Origin: an uncultured Flavobacteriales bacterium
GTDB lineage: Bacteria > Bacteroidota > Bacteroidia > Flavobacteriales_D > SKUL01
NCBI GenBank assembly: GCA_937911795.1
Contig: CALDPJ010000304.1
Location: forward strand, 1-23,927
DNA: 23,927 nt
Direction of reading: 5' to 3'
Shown: positions 1 through 7,778 of the stretch, piece after piece
How the letters are laid out: each line of letters opens with the position of its first letter
How positions within the stretch are numbered: position 1 is the first letter of the stretch
Program-made: the position numbers and the translations under genes
Notes under the pieces: model-generated
Database searches by the model: none
The model's input: the letters and a program-made list of their open reading frames with translations, nothing else
What the model was told of the DNA's origin: nothing

Positions 1-1638
1 AACGATAGTGAAGAATACCTTGATCGCCCACATTCAATTTATACCAATGATTTTAACAACGATGGCTTCGAAGATCTTTTCGTCACCACCTGGCAGTTTG
101 TCGAAACCTTTGGCAATCCGAATTTCAATGCACTCAACCTGTTGCTGCTCAACAATGGTGACAATACCTTTACCAATTCAGGTGGAATGGCCGGAATCCT
201 GGGACAAGCTTTCAGTGCATCAGCAAACTTACTGGACATTAACCACGATGGTTTTTTGGATATATATGTGGTGAATTACGTAGAACAAACCTCCTTGATG
301 TACGACGATCAGACCGGGCAGGTAATTGGCTTTTCGCACGACTGCTTCGATAATTATTTATATGTCAATGTAAATGGATTCTCCTATGAAAACCAGGCGG
401 AACTTTATGGGGTTAACGATCCCGGTTGCGGTCTCGCTGCCGCAGGTACCGACTTCAATGCAGATGGAAATACCGATCTGATGGTGGTGAATGACTTCGG
501 TCAATGGGTTTCGCCCAATAAATTATACCAGCACACGGGTTCCGGTTTTGCAGATGTTTCAGAAGAAAAGGGTGCCAGTCTTGGATTCTACGGAATGGGT
601 ATAGCCGTTGGCGATTATGACGAAGACGGAGATATGGACTACTACATGACCAATATGGGCAGGAATATTCTCTTGCGTCAGGAGGCATCCGGGCCTTGGC
701 TGGATGTTACTACGGGGGCCAATGTAGAGAACACCCTCACCGGTGATTTACTCACAAGTGGCTGGGGAACTTTTTTCTTTGACTACGACAACGATTCCTA
801 TCTCGATCTGTACGTCAGCAATGGTCATATACCAAGTGCGCCGTTCATTACAAATGCATTGTACGATCCGAATAAATTATACCGGAACAATCAGGACGGC
901 ACTTTTACCGATGTCACAATAGAAGAAAACCTGTTGGACACCGCAATGGGTCGCGGAGCGGTATATTTTGACTTCAACAACGATGGTTTGCTCGACATTT
1001 TACAGGTGAATATTTATGACCCGATGAGTTCGGCTCCGAATGGAACAATTCTGTACCTGAATGAAACGCAAAACGATAACAACTACGTGATGTTTGCGCT
1101 GTCAGGAGTTACAGCCAATCCACACGGTATTGGTGCGCGTGTGGAATTACACGCTGCCGGACGCGTGCTGATCCGCGAAGTGGACGGCGGTTCGAGTCAC
1201 GCTTCACACAACGACAAAAGGGTGCATTTCGGATTGGGAGCCATGAACGCTATTGACTCTGTGGTGGTTTATTGGCCCGGCAACCCCCACCCGCAGATTG
1301 TTCACGATCCGGCCATCAATGAAATTCACGAAATCGTACAGGAAGATGTGATTACCTCTACTCCCGGAATGCAGCATGAAGGATTCATCAACCGGGTTTA
1401 CCCGAATCCTGCCAGCGGACCGTTGTATGTTGAATTGAATCCGCATGCCTTCGGAGAGTTTCAACTCGAGCTCACCGATTTGTCGGGTAAGATTATTTTC
1501 CGCAAAACATCCATCGTTCCGGCATCTGGAATGCTATCACTGGACGATTGGTCGGAACAGCTTTCAGCAGGAGTATATCTGCTTTCAATTTCCAATGGAA
1601 ATCAGAAAGAAGTAGTGCGCGTGGCCATTGCTGACTGA
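1..1638 (+). CDS. Secreted FG-GAP/VCBS-repeat protein with ASPIC/UnbV domain and T9SS sorting tail (5' end missing)
   Basis: The frame is open from the first base of the window, so the true start lies upstream; 545 codons are visible. At least six calcium-loop motifs of the type DxNxDGxxD are seen (DFNNDGFEDLFV, DINHDGFLDIYV, DFNADGNTDLMV, DYDEDGDMDYYM, DYDNDSYLDLYV, DFNNDGLLDILQ), typical of FG-GAP/VCBS beta-propeller repeats. They are followed by an ASPIC/UnbV module (GIGARVELHAAGRVLIREVDG, then SHASHNDKRVHFGLG). The last 80 residues, starting at VYPNPASGPLYVEL and ending in VVRVAIAD, form a type A T9SS C-terminal sorting domain. The protein is therefore expected to cross the outer membrane through the type IX system and be attached to the surface or released. 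Ligand and role are unknown; members of this family are often large adhesion-like or carbohydrate-associated proteins. No clear terminator follows. Confidence 0.9.
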   Translation, partial: NDSEEYLDRPHSIYTNDFNNDGFEDLFVTTWQFVETFGNPNFNALNLLLLNNGDNTFTNSGGMAGILGQAFSASANLLDINHDGFLDIYVVNYVEQTSLMYDDQTGQVIGFSHDCFDNYLYVNVNGFSYENQAELYGVNDPGCGLAAAGTDFNADGNTDLMVVNDFGQWVSPNKLYQHTGSGFADVSEEKGASLGFYGMGIAVGDYDEDGDMDYYMTNMGRNILLRQEASGPWLDVTTGANVENTLTGDLLTSGWGTFFFDYDNDSYLDLYVSNGHIPSAPFITNALYDPNKLYRNNQDGTFTDVTIEENLLDTAMGRGAVYFDFNNDGLLDILQVNIYDPMSSAPNGTILYLNETQNDNNYVMFALSGVTANPHGIGARVELHAAGRVLIREVDGGSSHASHNDKRVHFGLGAMNAIDSVVVYWPGNPHPQIVHDPAINEIHEIVQEDVITSTPGMQHEGFINRVYPNPASGPLYVELNPHAFGEFQLELTDLSGKIIFRKTSIVPASGMLSLDDWSEQLSAGVYLLSISNGNQKEVVRVAIAD

Positions 1639-1706
1639 GCACTATCCGGAACAATTCTATATAGTATCTCTGACATTTCTATGACAAAACTCTAAGCGGA
1701 AGTACG

Positions 1707-1714
1707 GACATTTG
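1707..1714 (+). promoter_or_regulatory. Weak candidate -7 element for hemA
   Basis: GACATTTG matches the Bacteroidota -7 consensus TAnnTTTG at all but the first base and lies 28 nt before the hemA start. No good TTTG -33 box is seen at the usual distance, so this is a weak call. Confidence 0.25.
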
Positions 1715-1742
1715 TATCCGAAACCGCAACCGGGCTCCTCTC

Positions 1743-2972
1743 TTGAAGAATTTAAGTGTAATCTGTGTTTCCCACAAAACTGCCACACTCGAACAAGTGG
1801 GTTGTTTTCACATCGATGAAAACCAACAGCAGCAACGGCTGTCGGCTTTGCGCGATGCGCTGGGAATAGATGAGCTGATGTACTTGTCTACCTGCAACCG
1901 GGTAGAATTCATGTTCTACGGGCAGGTTATTGTTGATGAAGTTTTTCTGCAGAATTTTCACCGGCTGTTTTTTGCTGAGAGCACAACAATCAATTATACA
2001 TCATTTCATTCGATGGCCGAAGTTTTTGAAGGCCCGCATGCCATACAGCATTTTTTCCGCGTTGCGGCATCGCTCGATTCTATGGTGGTGGGTGAGCGAG
2101 AAATCATCACCCAGGTCAGAAAAGCGTTCGACCTGTCAAAATCCATGGGGCTTTCCGGTGATAATATTCGCCTGGTGATGCGTAAAACCATCGAAACCGC
2201 AAAACAGATTTACACCGAAACCGATATCGCGCGCAAACCGGTTTCTGTTGTTTCTTTGGCCTACAAGGCTTTGCGTGACTTGAATGTTGATCTTTCTGCA
2301 CGGGTGATTTTGGTGGGTGCCGGAAAAACGAACCGCACCATGGGAAAATTCCTGCTCAAACACGGTTTCAGAAATTTTATCATTTACAACCGAACCGAAA
2401 GCAACGCCCGGCAACTGGCCAAAGAATTACAGGGTGAAGCACGTCAGCTGGATTTGCTCGCAAAGCACACCGGCGGATTTGATGTATTGATTACCTGTAC
2501 CGGATCGTCTGAACCCATTGTCACCGAAGAAATTTACGATCAATTGCGCAACAGCGAGACGCAGCAAAAGGTAATCATTGATTTGGCCGTGCCGAACGAT
2601 GTGGCAGCGGAAGTGAGCAGCCGGACCGATGTGCGATACCTCGAAGTTGAAAGTCTTCAGGAAGTAGCGCTCGAAAATCTGAAATCGCGTCAACAGGAGG
2701 TCAGCAAATGCGAGCAGATTCTTGAAAACTGTTTTGTGGAATTCGAGAAGATGTTTCAGGAGCGCCAGATAGAACGCGCCCTGGGTGCCATTCCGGCCAA
2801 AATCAAAGAAATTCGTCACAACGCCATGAGCAGAGTTTTCCACCGCGAAATGGAAGAAATGGACGACCATTCCAAAGAAGTGCTGGAGAAGATGATGGAT
2901 TATTTCGAAAAGAAATACATCGGGCTTCCGATGAAAATGGCGAAAGATATTCTCATTCAGAACCGACAGTAA
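1743..2972 (+). CDS. hemA: Glutamyl-tRNA reductase
   Basis: Reduces glutamyl-tRNA(Glu) with NADPH to glutamate-1-semialdehyde, the committed step of C5-pathway tetrapyrrole synthesis, in the cytosol. 409 residues, normal for the family. The catalytic cysteine is Cys51 in STCNRVEF. The second signature is VGEREIITQVRKAF near residue 120. An NADPH-binding Rossmann segment (ILVGAGKTNRTMGKFL) begins near residue 193, and the C-terminal third is the helical dimerisation domain. The start codon is TTG: the N-terminus KNLSVICVSHKTATLE aligns with the family start and no ATG is available upstream or nearby. Only 15 nt separate it from the hemC-hemD gene, so the two are almost certainly co-transcribed. 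Haem feedback control is common in the family but nothing in the sequence tests it. Confidence 0.96.
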   Translation: MKNLSVICVSHKTATLEQVGCFHIDENQQQQRLSALRDALGIDELMYLSTCNRVEFMFYGQVIVDEVFLQNFHRLFFAESTTINYTSFHSMAEVFEGPHAIQHFFRVAASLDSMVVGEREIITQVRKAFDLSKSMGLSGDNIRLVMRKTIETAKQIYTETDIARKPVSVVSLAYKALRDLNVDLSARVILVGAGKTNRTMGKFLLKHGFRNFIIYNRTESNARQLAKELQGEARQLDLLAKHTGGFDVLITCTGSSEPIVTEEIYDQLRNSETQQKVIIDLAVPNDVAAEVSSRTDVRYLEVESLQEVALENLKSRQQEVSKCEQILENCFVEFEKMFQERQIERALGAIPAKIKEIRHNAMSRVFHREMEEMDDHSKEVLEKMMDYFEKKYIGLPMKMAKDILIQNRQ

Positions 2973-2987
2973 AATTCCCTTTTCAGT

Positions 2988-4547
2988 ATGAAACAACCCA
3001 TTATTATTGGCAGCCGGGGAAGTGACCTCGCGCTGTGGCAAGCGAATTTTGTGCAACAGATGCTCAGCGATCTCGGAGTAAAAAGCGAGATAAAAATCAT
3101 CAAAACGCAGGGCGATAAAATTCAGCATCTGAGTTTCGACAAAATGGAGGGCAAGGGTTTTTTCACGAAGGAAATCGAAAACGCATTAATTTCCGGTGAA
3201 GTCGATCTGGCCGTGCATTCACATAAAGATCTTGAAACCACACCTCCTCCTGGTCTCGTCATTGCCGCGGTATCTGATCGTGCCAATCCCAATGAATATC
3301 TTCTAATTCATTCGCATGCCTATGATCCGTTGCAGGAGTTGGCGTTGAAAAAGAACGCGGTGGTTGGTACTTCTGCTGCCCGGCGTAAAGCCCAGTTGCT
3401 GAATCAGCGTCCGGATCTGGAGTTGAAAGATTTGCGCGGAAATGTTCCCACGCGCATCGATAAACTTCGAAAAGGAGATTATGACGCCATTCTTGTGGCC
3501 CGCGCAGGAGTTGACCGGTTGGGAATTGATCTTTCGGAATTTGTGGTCGAAGAACTCGATCCGCGATATTTTGTTCCCGCACCCGCCCAGGGAGTACTCG
3601 CATTTCAGGTTCGTGAAAATGATACACCGTTACGCGAACTTCTTGGTAGCGTGAACCATGAATTGATTGCCGAAGAAATTGAAAATGAGCGCGGCGTGCT
3701 GAGGCTAATGGATGGCGGATGCCAGGTTCCATTCGGCGCTTATGGTGTGAAGACAAACGATCGTTTGCATTACTGGTCGTTCCACGCTGCCCGCGACGGA
3801 TCATCGTGCCGGAGAATTTTCCTCGATATTCCCGCAACTGAATTCAGTCCGGAGAAAGTCCTGAACCAGCTCCAGGGATTGAAGCATGAAAAGGTGTTGA
3901 TCACCCGAAAACTAAAATCCGGTGGTATTCCGAAGAAAATGCTGCAGGAATCGGGGATGAATGTCACCGAACAATCGTTCATCAAAATCGTTCCGGAAGA
4001 AGCCCAGCAACCTGACTTTAAAAATATCACCTGGATTTTCTTCACCTCAGCCAATGCAGTTGCTCACTTTCCGTATTTCGATGTTGTGGAGGATGGAACG
4101 AAATGGGCAGCCGTTGGCCGCGGTACGTTGGCGGCTCTGAGAGAAAAAAGCATTGATCCGGATTTCATCGGTATGGGATCACCCGATGAAGTAGGGAGTG
4201 TTTTCCGCGCCGAACTCGGCTCAGATAGAGCATTGGTCGTTTGCGGCAAGAATGGCCTGAGAAACGTTCAGAAATCATTGGCAGATGCTGATTTCACCGA
4301 GTGCGAAGTGTACAGCACGGTACCCGATCCGCTTCAGGTGGAAGGAAATTTCGAAATCCTCGTATTTACCTCACCGAGTAATGTGGAAGCTTTTCTGAAA
4401 AAGAATGCAATTCCTTCCGGAGCACAATTGGTGAGCATCGGGAAATCAACCGCTCATTCGCTGCAGAAACATGGTTTTGATTCCACCATTTCCTGGGAAA
4501 GCAGCGAACAGGCGCTCGTCGACACGATTTTTGGTCTGACCGCTTAA
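2988..4547 (+). CDS. hemC: Porphobilinogen deaminase / uroporphyrinogen-III synthase fusion (HemC-HemD)
   Basis: Residues 1 to about 295 are hydroxymethylbilane synthase, which polymerises four porphobilinogens. Visible signatures are IGSRGSDLALWQANF, HSHKDLETTPPPGL, VGTSAARRKAQL, LRGNVPTRIDKL and PAPAQGVLAF; Cys245 in GGCQVPFGAYG is the attachment site of the dipyrromethane cofactor. From about residue 298 (KVLITRKLKSGG) to 519 there is a second domain with uroporphyrinogen-III synthase hallmarks: FFTSANAV, VFTSPSNVEAF and SIGKSTAHSLQKHG. At 519 residues it is about 210 longer than a stand-alone HemC. The fusion places ring formation and ring closure in one chain, so the unstable linear tetrapyrrole could pass between domains. 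A second, separate HemD homologue lies at 6558. The stop codon overlaps that of the opposing acyl-CoA dehydrogenase gene. Confidence 0.94.
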   Translation: MKQPIIIGSRGSDLALWQANFVQQMLSDLGVKSEIKIIKTQGDKIQHLSFDKMEGKGFFTKEIENALISGEVDLAVHSHKDLETTPPPGLVIAAVSDRANPNEYLLIHSHAYDPLQELALKKNAVVGTSAARRKAQLLNQRPDLELKDLRGNVPTRIDKLRKGDYDAILVARAGVDRLGIDLSEFVVEELDPRYFVPAPAQGVLAFQVRENDTPLRELLGSVNHELIAEEIENERGVLRLMDGGCQVPFGAYGVKTNDRLHYWSFHAARDGSSCRRIFLDIPATEFSPEKVLNQLQGLKHEKVLITRKLKSGGIPKKMLQESGMNVTEQSFIKIVPEEAQQPDFKNITWIFFTSANAVAHFPYFDVVEDGTKWAAVGRGTLAALREKSIDPDFIGMGSPDEVGSVFRAELGSDRALVVCGKNGLRNVQKSLADADFTECEVYSTVPDPLQVEGNFEILVFTSPSNVEAFLKKNAIPSGAQLVSIGKSTAHSLQKHGFDSTISWESSEQALVDTIFGLTA

Positions 4548-5716
4548 CTAAATGCTGGTTCTCCGGTAACGTCGTGTCCTGTAATCAGCAGGTGAATGTC
4601 GTGCGTTCCTTCGTAGGTAATTACACTCTCCAGGTTCATCATGTGACGCATCATCGGGTATTCGTTGGTAATTCCCATGCCGCCGTGAATCTGTCTCGCT
4701 TCGCGGGCGATTTCAAGTGCCATATTCACGTTGTTTCTCTTGGCCATCGAAATCTGGGCGGTGGTAGCACGACCTTCTTCGCGCAACTGACCGAGACGCA
4801 ATGTGAGCAACTGTGCTTTGGTGATTTCTGTAATCATTTCGGCCAGTTTTTTCTGCTGCAACTGAAAAGCGCCGATGGGTTTTCCGAACTGAATGCGCTC
4901 TTTTGAGTAGCGCAGCGCTGCATCGTAACAATCGAGTGCGGCACCAATCGCTCCCCAGGCAATTCCGTAACGCGCAGAATCGAGGCATGAAAGAGGGGCG
5001 CCCAGGCCGGATCTTCCGGGCATCAGGTTTTCCTTTGGCACTTTAACATTGTCAAAAACAAGCTCGCCTGTATCTGAAGCGCGAAGGCTCCATTTTCCTT
5101 TTATTTCAGGGGTAGAAAAACCTTCCATTCCGCGTTCTACGATCAATCCATGAATCCGGCCGGATTCGTCCTTTGCCCAAACTACAGCCAGGTCAGCAAA
5201 CGGAGCATTCGAAATCCACATTTTGGTTCCGTTGAGTAAAAGGTGATCACCTTTGTCTTTAAAGTTCGACAACATACCTGCGGGATTTGAACCGAAATCG
5301 GGTTCGGTCAGTCCAAAGCACCCGATCAATTCTCCGGAAGCCAGTCCCGGAAGAAATTTCTTTTTCTGTTCTTCTGTGCCGTATTTCCAGATCGGGTACA
5401 TCACCAGAGAACTTTGCACAGATGCCGTAGATCGCAATCCGGAGTCGCAGCGCTCCAGCTCCTGCATGATGAGACCATAGGAAATCTGATCCAATCCTGC
5501 GCCGCCGTACTCTTCAGGAATATATGGGCCGAATGCACCGATCTCAGCAAGTCCGGGGATCAACTGCCGGGGAAACTTCGCTTTTTCGTAATATTCTTCA
5601 ATGATGGGGGATACTTCCTGTTTCACCCATGCCCGCGCTGTGTCCCGTACAAGTTTGTGCTCGTCGGTCAGCAAATCGTCCATCTGGTAATAATCGTGTG
5701 CCTGGTAATTGTCCAT
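4544..5716 (-). CDS. gcdH: Acyl-CoA dehydrogenase, glutaryl-CoA dehydrogenase type
   Basis: FAD enzyme of the acyl-CoA dehydrogenase superfamily. Several stretches match the glutaryl-CoA dehydrogenase subfamily: RSTASVQSSLVMYPI with the conserved arginine, GCFGLTEPDFGSNP, KWSLRASDTGELVFD, ARYGIAWGAIGAALDC, RNNVNMALEIAREAR and VITYEGTHDIHLL. Glu369 in YEGTHDIH is the expected catalytic base. Glutaryl-CoA dehydrogenase oxidatively decarboxylates glutaryl-CoA to crotonyl-CoA in lysine and tryptophan breakdown; acting on glutaryl-CoA here is inference from subfamily motifs. 390 residues, full length without a mitochondrial leader. The ATG at 5716 is followed by a natural acidic N-terminus, and a -7 promoter element lies just upstream. 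The 3' end overlaps hemC-hemD by four bases (TTAA), each gene using part of the same palindrome as its stop. Confidence 0.93.
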   Translation of the reverse strand: MDNYQAHDYYQMDDLLTDEHKLVRDTARAWVKQEVSPIIEEYYEKAKFPRQLIPGLAEIGAFGPYIPEEYGGAGLDQISYGLIMQELERCDSGLRSTASVQSSLVMYPIWKYGTEEQKKKFLPGLASGELIGCFGLTEPDFGSNPAGMLSNFKDKGDHLLLNGTKMWISNAPFADLAVVWAKDESGRIHGLIVERGMEGFSTPEIKGKWSLRASDTGELVFDNVKVPKENLMPGRSGLGAPLSCLDSARYGIAWGAIGAALDCYDAALRYSKERIQFGKPIGAFQLQQKKLAEMITEITKAQLLTLRLGQLREEGRATTAQISMAKRNNVNMALEIAREARQIHGGMGITNEYPMMRHMMNLESVITYEGTHDIHLLITGHDVTGEPAFS

Positions 5717-5740
5717 TTTTCCCGGTTATATTTTGTGGCG

Positions 5741-5748
5741 CAAATGTA
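5741..5748 (-). promoter_or_regulatory. -7 promoter element for the acyl-CoA dehydrogenase gene
   Basis: The minus strand reads TACATTTG, a full match to TAnnTTTG, 24 nt before the ATG at 5716. The transcript would start near 5736 with a leader of about 20 nt. No exact TTTG -33 box is visible at 17-23 nt upstream. Confidence 0.5.
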
Positions 5749-5814
5749 GGGAAATTGCAATCATTGCCTGAGCAGTGGAGTAGGTATTTGGCGGTGATGT
5801 GCTGTAAAAAAATT

Positions 5815-6522
5815 ATGATCTTTGTACAAATCAACCCGATTCTCCTGGAACCAATTTCCCGCATATCACCGTACTTAAAAGAAGACTGGATGTTTTTGGT
5901 GCTGCTCGGAATCCTGGTAGGTCTGGCGGTAGTGAAATATACTTATCCGCGAATTCTGATGCGGATGGGTCAGTCGTTGTTGCGGGTCAGAATGTTGCAA
6001 CAGTTGATGCGCGAAGACTTGTTGTTGACGCACCGGACAGCTATTACTTTCTTTCTGACTTTCGCTTTGTCGGGTGGCTTGCTGGTTTACCTCGCTGCCA
6101 AAAATTTTCAATGGCCGGTGAGGGATGTGTTCGGCGGGTATTTTTTTCTGATTGCCAGTGCCGTTATTCTGGCGATTTACCTCTGGAAAATTGTGGCCAT
6201 TAAATTATTGCAGTATTTATTTGCTGCAAACGGAGGTTTAACCGAATATGTCAATTACAGCTTTGTGATGAATGCTTTTCTGGGCATTGCCTGGCTTTCA
6301 CTGATCCTGATCGCTACGGTTACCCTTCCCGAAACGGCCACCGTTGTTTTAATTATAGCGCTTGCTCTTTTTGCCCTCGCCTGGGTAATCAGAGTAGCTC
6401 AAGGTATTCTCTTTGCTTTGAGGCAGGGAGTCTTTGTCGTCTACATTATTTTGTACCTTTGCGCACTCGAAATTTTGCCCTTAGCTGTTCTCGCCAAAGG
6501 AATCGCAGAAGTAAAGTTTTAA
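5815..6522 (+). CDS. DUF4271 multi-span inner-membrane protein
   Basis: About 235 residues and very hydrophobic. Likely membrane segments begin near DWMFLVLLGILVGLAVV, TAITFFLTFALSGGLLVYL, GYFFLIASAVILAIYLW, MNAFLGIAWLSLILIATV, TATVVLIIALALFALAWV and VVYIILYLCALEILPLAVL. The N-terminal pattern (short hydrophobic lead, then KEDW, a membrane segment and KYTYPR) and the position directly before hemD and rnpA match the Bacteroidota family DUF4271, whose function is unknown. The open frame extends upstream to 5629 but that part lies inside the divergent acyl-CoA dehydrogenase gene. I chose the ATG at 5815 because it gives the family-like N-terminus; an ATG at 5797 would add six residues. It is 35 nt before hemD and probably co-transcribed with it. 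Confidence 0.8.
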   Translation: MIFVQINPILLEPISRISPYLKEDWMFLVLLGILVGLAVVKYTYPRILMRMGQSLLRVRMLQQLMREDLLLTHRTAITFFLTFALSGGLLVYLAAKNFQWPVRDVFGGYFFLIASAVILAIYLWKIVAIKLLQYLFAANGGLTEYVNYSFVMNAFLGIAWLSLILIATVTLPETATVVLIIALALFALAWVIRVAQGILFALRQGVFVVYIILYLCALEILPLAVLAKGIAEVKF

Positions 6523-6557
6523 TGGCTTAATTACTAACGAATTAAAACGGAAGCGCG

Positions 6558-7298
6558 TTGAAGATAAAGACAATTCTGGTTTCACAGCCAGAGCCCACAA
6601 CAGAGAAATCCCCTTATTTTGATCTTGCTAAAAAGCTTAAACTCAAAATAGATTTCAGGTCATTTATACATGTTGAACCTGTCTCAGCCAAGGAGTTCAG
6701 AAAGGAGAAAATAAGTATCCTCGAGCATTCTGCAATCATTCTTACCAGCAGAAATGCGGTAGATCATTTCTTCCGTATGTGTGAAGAATTGCGTGTTACT
6801 GTTCCCGATTCAATGAAGTATTTCTGTATTTCTGAATCCACAGCATACTATATGCAGAAGTACGTAACGTACAGAAAGCGCAAAATATTCTACGGCCAGT
6901 TGAAGTTTTCTGATCTGATGGACATCATCCGCAAGCATAAAAACGAGAAATTTTTACTACCGGTATCGGATATTCACAAACAGGAAATGGTGGATCTTTT
7001 AGACAGTGCAAATGTCCGCTATAACAAAGGGGTCTTTTATCGTACGGTTGCAAGTGACCTATCGGATCTCAAAGACGTAAATTATGACATGCTCGTTTTC
7101 TTCAGCCCCAGCGGAATCAAATCGTTACTGGAAAATTTCCCGGACTTCAAACAAAACGATACACGAATTGCAGCCTTCGGGCCGACTACTGCACGGGCGG
7201 TAACCGATGCCGGTTTACAACTCGACCTGCATGCACCTATGCCAGGCGTACCTTCCATGACAATGGCCATCGAGCAATTTATCAAAAAGGAAAAGTAA
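6558..7298 (+). CDS. hemD: Uroporphyrinogen-III synthase, stand-alone Bacteroidota type
   Basis: 246 residues. The N-terminus KIKTILVSQPEPTTEKSPYF and the stretches IILTSRNAVDHFFRM, SESTAYYMQKYV, FLLPVSDIHKQEM, LVFFSPSGIKSLLENFPDF and IAAFGPTTARAV are those of the HemD paralogue that sits beside DUF4271 in Bacteroidota. HemD folds as two similar lobes that close linear hydroxymethylbilane into uroporphyrinogen III. The start is TTG at 6558, giving the family-standard N-terminus; no ATG is in a usable position. Because a HemD domain is already fused to HemC at 2988, this gene is either a second isozyme or a paralogue with another job. Sequence alone cannot separate these. Confidence 0.88.
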   Translation: MKIKTILVSQPEPTTEKSPYFDLAKKLKLKIDFRSFIHVEPVSAKEFRKEKISILEHSAIILTSRNAVDHFFRMCEELRVTVPDSMKYFCISESTAYYMQKYVTYRKRKIFYGQLKFSDLMDIIRKHKNEKFLLPVSDIHKQEMVDLLDSANVRYNKGVFYRTVASDLSDLKDVNYDMLVFFSPSGIKSLLENFPDFKQNDTRIAAFGPTTARAVTDAGLQLDLHAPMPGVPSMTMAIEQFIKKEK

Positions 7299-7335
7299 TT
7301 AATTTATTTCCGGTTTAGCATTTTTGACGGAGCCA

Positions 7336-7363
7336 TTGGGTTTGGCGCAATGCGCTACCTTTG
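7336..7363 (+). promoter_or_regulatory. rnpA promoter, adjoining the start codon
   Basis: TTG at 7336-7338, a 17-nt spacer, then TACCTTTG at 7356-7363, a full match to the Bacteroidota -7 consensus. Only four bases separate the box from the rnpA ATG, so transcription is expected to begin at or next to the A of the start codon. Confidence 0.55.
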
Positions 7364-7367
7364 ATCC

Positions 7368-7778
7368 ATGAAGGCGACATTTAAAAAGGCAGAACGACTC
7401 AGCGGAAAAATCCTGATCGCCGATCTTTTTAAGAATGGGAAATCGGTAAAAGCATTTCCCTTTGTTCTGTTGTACCAAGCGGTTGAATTTGAAAAGACCG
7501 TTCCTGCACGCCTGGTCATCAGCATACCCAAGCGGAAAATAAAAAGTGCCGTAAAACGCAACAGAATCCGCCGCATGGTTCGGGAATCGTACCGTGTTCA
7601 GAAACATGCTTTATACGATGTGCTGAATTCACAGCATCAACAATTCGCTTTGTTGATTATTTTTGTTGGTACTGAGTCTGGTTTGGATTCAAATTTGGTG
7701 CAGGAAAAAATATCGCGCCTACTCACGCGTTTAAGTAAGGAAGTTACAGAGAACTATCAAGCAGAAAACACCCCATGA
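7368..7778 (+). CDS. rnpA: Ribonuclease P protein component
   Basis: 136 residues. Protein subunit of RNase P, which binds the catalytic RNA and helps remove the 5' leader of tRNA precursors. The diagnostic basic helix is VKRNRIRRMVRESYR near residue 60, preceded by VISIPKRKIKSA; the N-terminus FKKAERLSGKILIADLF is the usual family opening and supports the ATG at 7368. It is not beside rpmH, unlike many bacteria; in Bacteroidota it commonly travels with hemD and an S41 protease, as here. Its stop overlaps the protease start (ATGA), implying translational coupling. A TAnnTTTG box almost touching the start codon suggests a leaderless transcript. Confidence 0.94.
   Translation: MKATFKKAERLSGKILIADLFKNGKSVKAFPFVLLYQAVEFEKTVPARLVISIPKRKIKSAVKRNRIRRMVRESYRVQKHALYDVLNSQHQQFALLIIFVGTESGLDSNLVQEKISRLLTRLSKEVTENYQAENTP

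Noticed and set aside
2427..3128. 233-codon open frame on the minus strand
   Set aside because: It lies across hemA and hemC, both with intact catalytic motifs on the plus strand; its translation is rich in Phe, His and Leu with no family-like motif.
3259..3837. 192-codon open frame on the minus strand
   Set aside because: It is antisense to the HemC domain including the Cys245 region; composition is Arg/His-rich and shows no domain.
5629..5814. N-terminal extension of the DUF4271 gene
   Set aside because: It overlaps the divergent acyl-CoA dehydrogenase start and its promoter, and is Cys/Pro/Arg-rich unlike the family.
5817..5824. GATCTTTG as a -7 box inside the DUF4271 start region
   Set aside because: Using it would force the start to the ATG at 5889 and remove the family-like N-terminus; no -33 box at a fitting distance.
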